64,000 nt of DNA, from positions 6,025,501 through 6,089,500 of the forward strand of contig CM034402.1 in assembly GCA_019925095.2 (NCBI GenBank), in the 5' to 3' direction. This stretch comes from Dendrolimus kikuchii. Taxonomy: Eukaryota; Arthropoda; Insecta; Lepidoptera; Lasiocampidae. Position 1 is the stretch's first letter. The number at the start of each line of letters is the position of its first letter. Made by a program: the position numbers and the translations under genes. This document shows, piece after piece, positions 62,351-64,000 of the stretch. Under the pieces are notes generated by a model. The model was not told where the DNA came from. It ran no database searches and worked only from the letters and a program-made list of their open reading frames with translations.

Positions 62351-62744
62351 TAAGAAGGATCAACCAAATTGAATCAATTAAAAGGCACAGAATTGAAACG
62401 ACACGACGGCATTGAATAATATTGAATCAATCAAGTTTGAGTTTATATGAATCATTTTAGTTGATTCACCTATATTGAAAGACAGAAATGATGCGTCCAA
62501 GATGTTGTAGTAGAATTAGCCAGATTTGCAAGCGAGGGACTTGGTCCATACAGCCTATTCTTATGTATAAGTGTTCGTATGGCTCAGCCGAATTCGTCTT
62601 CGACTGCCGCCGGTCAACCGAGTTCTTGAGACAACTCGAAATAGACCGCATATGATTGATTACGCAGTTCACATTTCTCACAAAAACACATTACTAAATA
62701 CTACTCAAAAACTATGCATATCCGTAATTTATTATTATATATTA

Positions 62745-63131
62745 GGATAAGCCCACGACTTCGTCCACGCTTGACTTGAAATTCCCGCAGGATTCCTGGG
62801 ACACAATGTACTGCAGCTTTAGAAAGGAATGTAAGCTATCGTTTTAGTGAAAACTGTGTCGAAATAAGCCGAACAACTTGAAACCGCTCCCGGGAAAATT
62901 TTAAAAATTCCCGCGGGATTCATGGAATAAAAAGAAACGCAGATTTAAAGTATAATAAATGACTGTCCATCAGTGAAAACCGTTTTAAAATCTGCCTAGT
63001 AGTTTTTAAGTGAATCCCGAACAAACAGACAAGTAATCTAAAAAAAAAAGGCATCGTGTTCTCCGTCGTTTATATAGTCTATTCCAGATGTTTTTTAAAA
63101 CAGCTTCAATGTACAGACACGGCTTATTTAG
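62745..63131 (-). mobile_element. Helitron-like element H6, minus-strand copy
   Basis: Reverse copy of 29368-29822: ACTTCGTCCACGC on the left and CCGTGTCTGTA (minus strand) at the right. Confidence 0.5.
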
Positions 63132-63699
63132 AATTTTATAATACATATTATAAATTATCGGTTCCATGACATGTGTCAATCTGCCTGACTTCCCAAGATT
63201 GGATTTTATATGTCTCATATCATTCATATGCCGAGTTAAGTGCGATTGCACGTCACTATACTTGACATAGGAATTCGCGTTTAGTCGCGCATACATGGCG
63301 ACCTAGTATACTATTGTGGCTAGGGTGAGTATGCGGTCGTGCAACGTGCATATCTTACACCTATTAATCATTTTATAGGACATTTTTAGAAAATAAAAAT
63401 GCATAATGCAACGTACCATTTCAGTTCTTACCATAAAACCAATCTGTTTAATATCGCCTTTAGACCATTCATCCATAGAGGCCGTCATTTATTATTTTCA
63501 ATTTCAGGATAGCCAATTTATCATATACATGATGTAATTATTAACGTAGATCAGACTGTCGGTACTACAAGTACAGATTGATCAACAAGCATTAATTAAT
63601 TTTGATTAATATGTAATACACTAAAGCAGCTAATGGATAAGTCGATCTATAGTTATAATATAATATTATAATTAATATGTTACGAATTTGTACAATTAG

Positions 63700-63935
63700 A
63701 TTAGATTAGATAACACTTTATATATATACATATATATAAATAACAGTGCAACATCCGTCCGTCCTAGGGTGCAGTGGAAAACCAGCGTCAGGCACCTGTT
63801 GCCTGGCAAATGCTGAACTGCACCTATTTGGTACCATTGCGAGACTTTTTGGTATATATCACCGTACAATTCATTCATTGCTATATGTCCCGTTGTGTGA
63901 TGACCAAATAAACGTTTTTTCTTTCTTTCTTTACT
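63700..63935 (+). mobile_element. LINE or SINE 3' end with (TTTC)n tail
   Basis: GACCAAATAAACGTTTTTTC followed by TTTCTTTCTTT: AATAAA signal then a short tandem tail, as in other non-LTR 3' ends. The body has CAGTGGAAAACCAGCGTCAG. No second copy in the window. Confidence 0.35.
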
Positions 63936-64000
63936 TTATTGCTAACCATAATAAGTTACAATTACAAAAAATAATACATAGTTACTATACGTCTTGGTAA

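Overview
The window looks like AT-rich, intron-rich insect DNA, most likely from a moth or butterfly. I infer this from two things: one multi-exon host gene with GT-AG introns on the + strand, and a dense, nested load of transposable elements typical of Lepidoptera (short Helitron-like elements ending CTAG before a host T, 5'-truncated LINE tails, A-tailed SINE-like retroposons, small inverted-repeat DNA elements). The species cannot be named from sequence alone.

The host gene is a furin-like proprotein convertase. Ten exons between 30025 and 56508 join in a continuous frame (3564 nt, 1187 residues plus stop, 5' incomplete). In order they encode the end of the prodomain with its R-T-K-R self-cleavage site, the S8/kexin catalytic domain (Asp, His, oxyanion Asn and Ser all present), the P domain, ten furin-type cysteine-rich repeats, one membrane span, and a cytoplasmic tail with a YSQL motif and an acidic/leucine motif. 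Ten repeats plus a membrane span fit the insect Furin-2 (Fur2) type. The signal peptide and most of the prodomain were not found and probably lie upstream.

The 5' half (1-30 kb) holds no recognisable host exon. It is a mosaic of mobile elements. The largest is a Ty3/Gypsy-type LTR retrotransposon at 17269-21102, with a tRNA-Pro-type primer site, one long Gag-Pol frame and nearly identical LTRs, but with the integrase core deleted. Around it lie SINE-like copies, LINE 3' tails with clear target-site duplications, Helitron-like elements, two related LTR-like fragments and several foldback elements.

Inside the furin introns sit more elements. These include a 714-bp PIF/Harbinger-like element inside a SINE, an 882-bp element with TAA target duplication between catalytic exons, a four-unit tandem array of roughly 190 bp next to an exon that can read through to a stop, and an apparently intact two-ORF LINE (47.6-52.4 kb) in the last intron. 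That intron also holds a (CA)n tract, a TTTTGTCC minisatellite and a tRNA-derived SINE.

Downstream of the gene (56.5-64 kb) there are only repeats: SINE copies, a hAT-like element with 8-bp target duplication, a Helitron-like copy and a possible LTR/primer-site relic. I found no wholly new biological system. The most informative material is the complete exon structure of the furin gene and the nested insertions that can be read from their target duplications.
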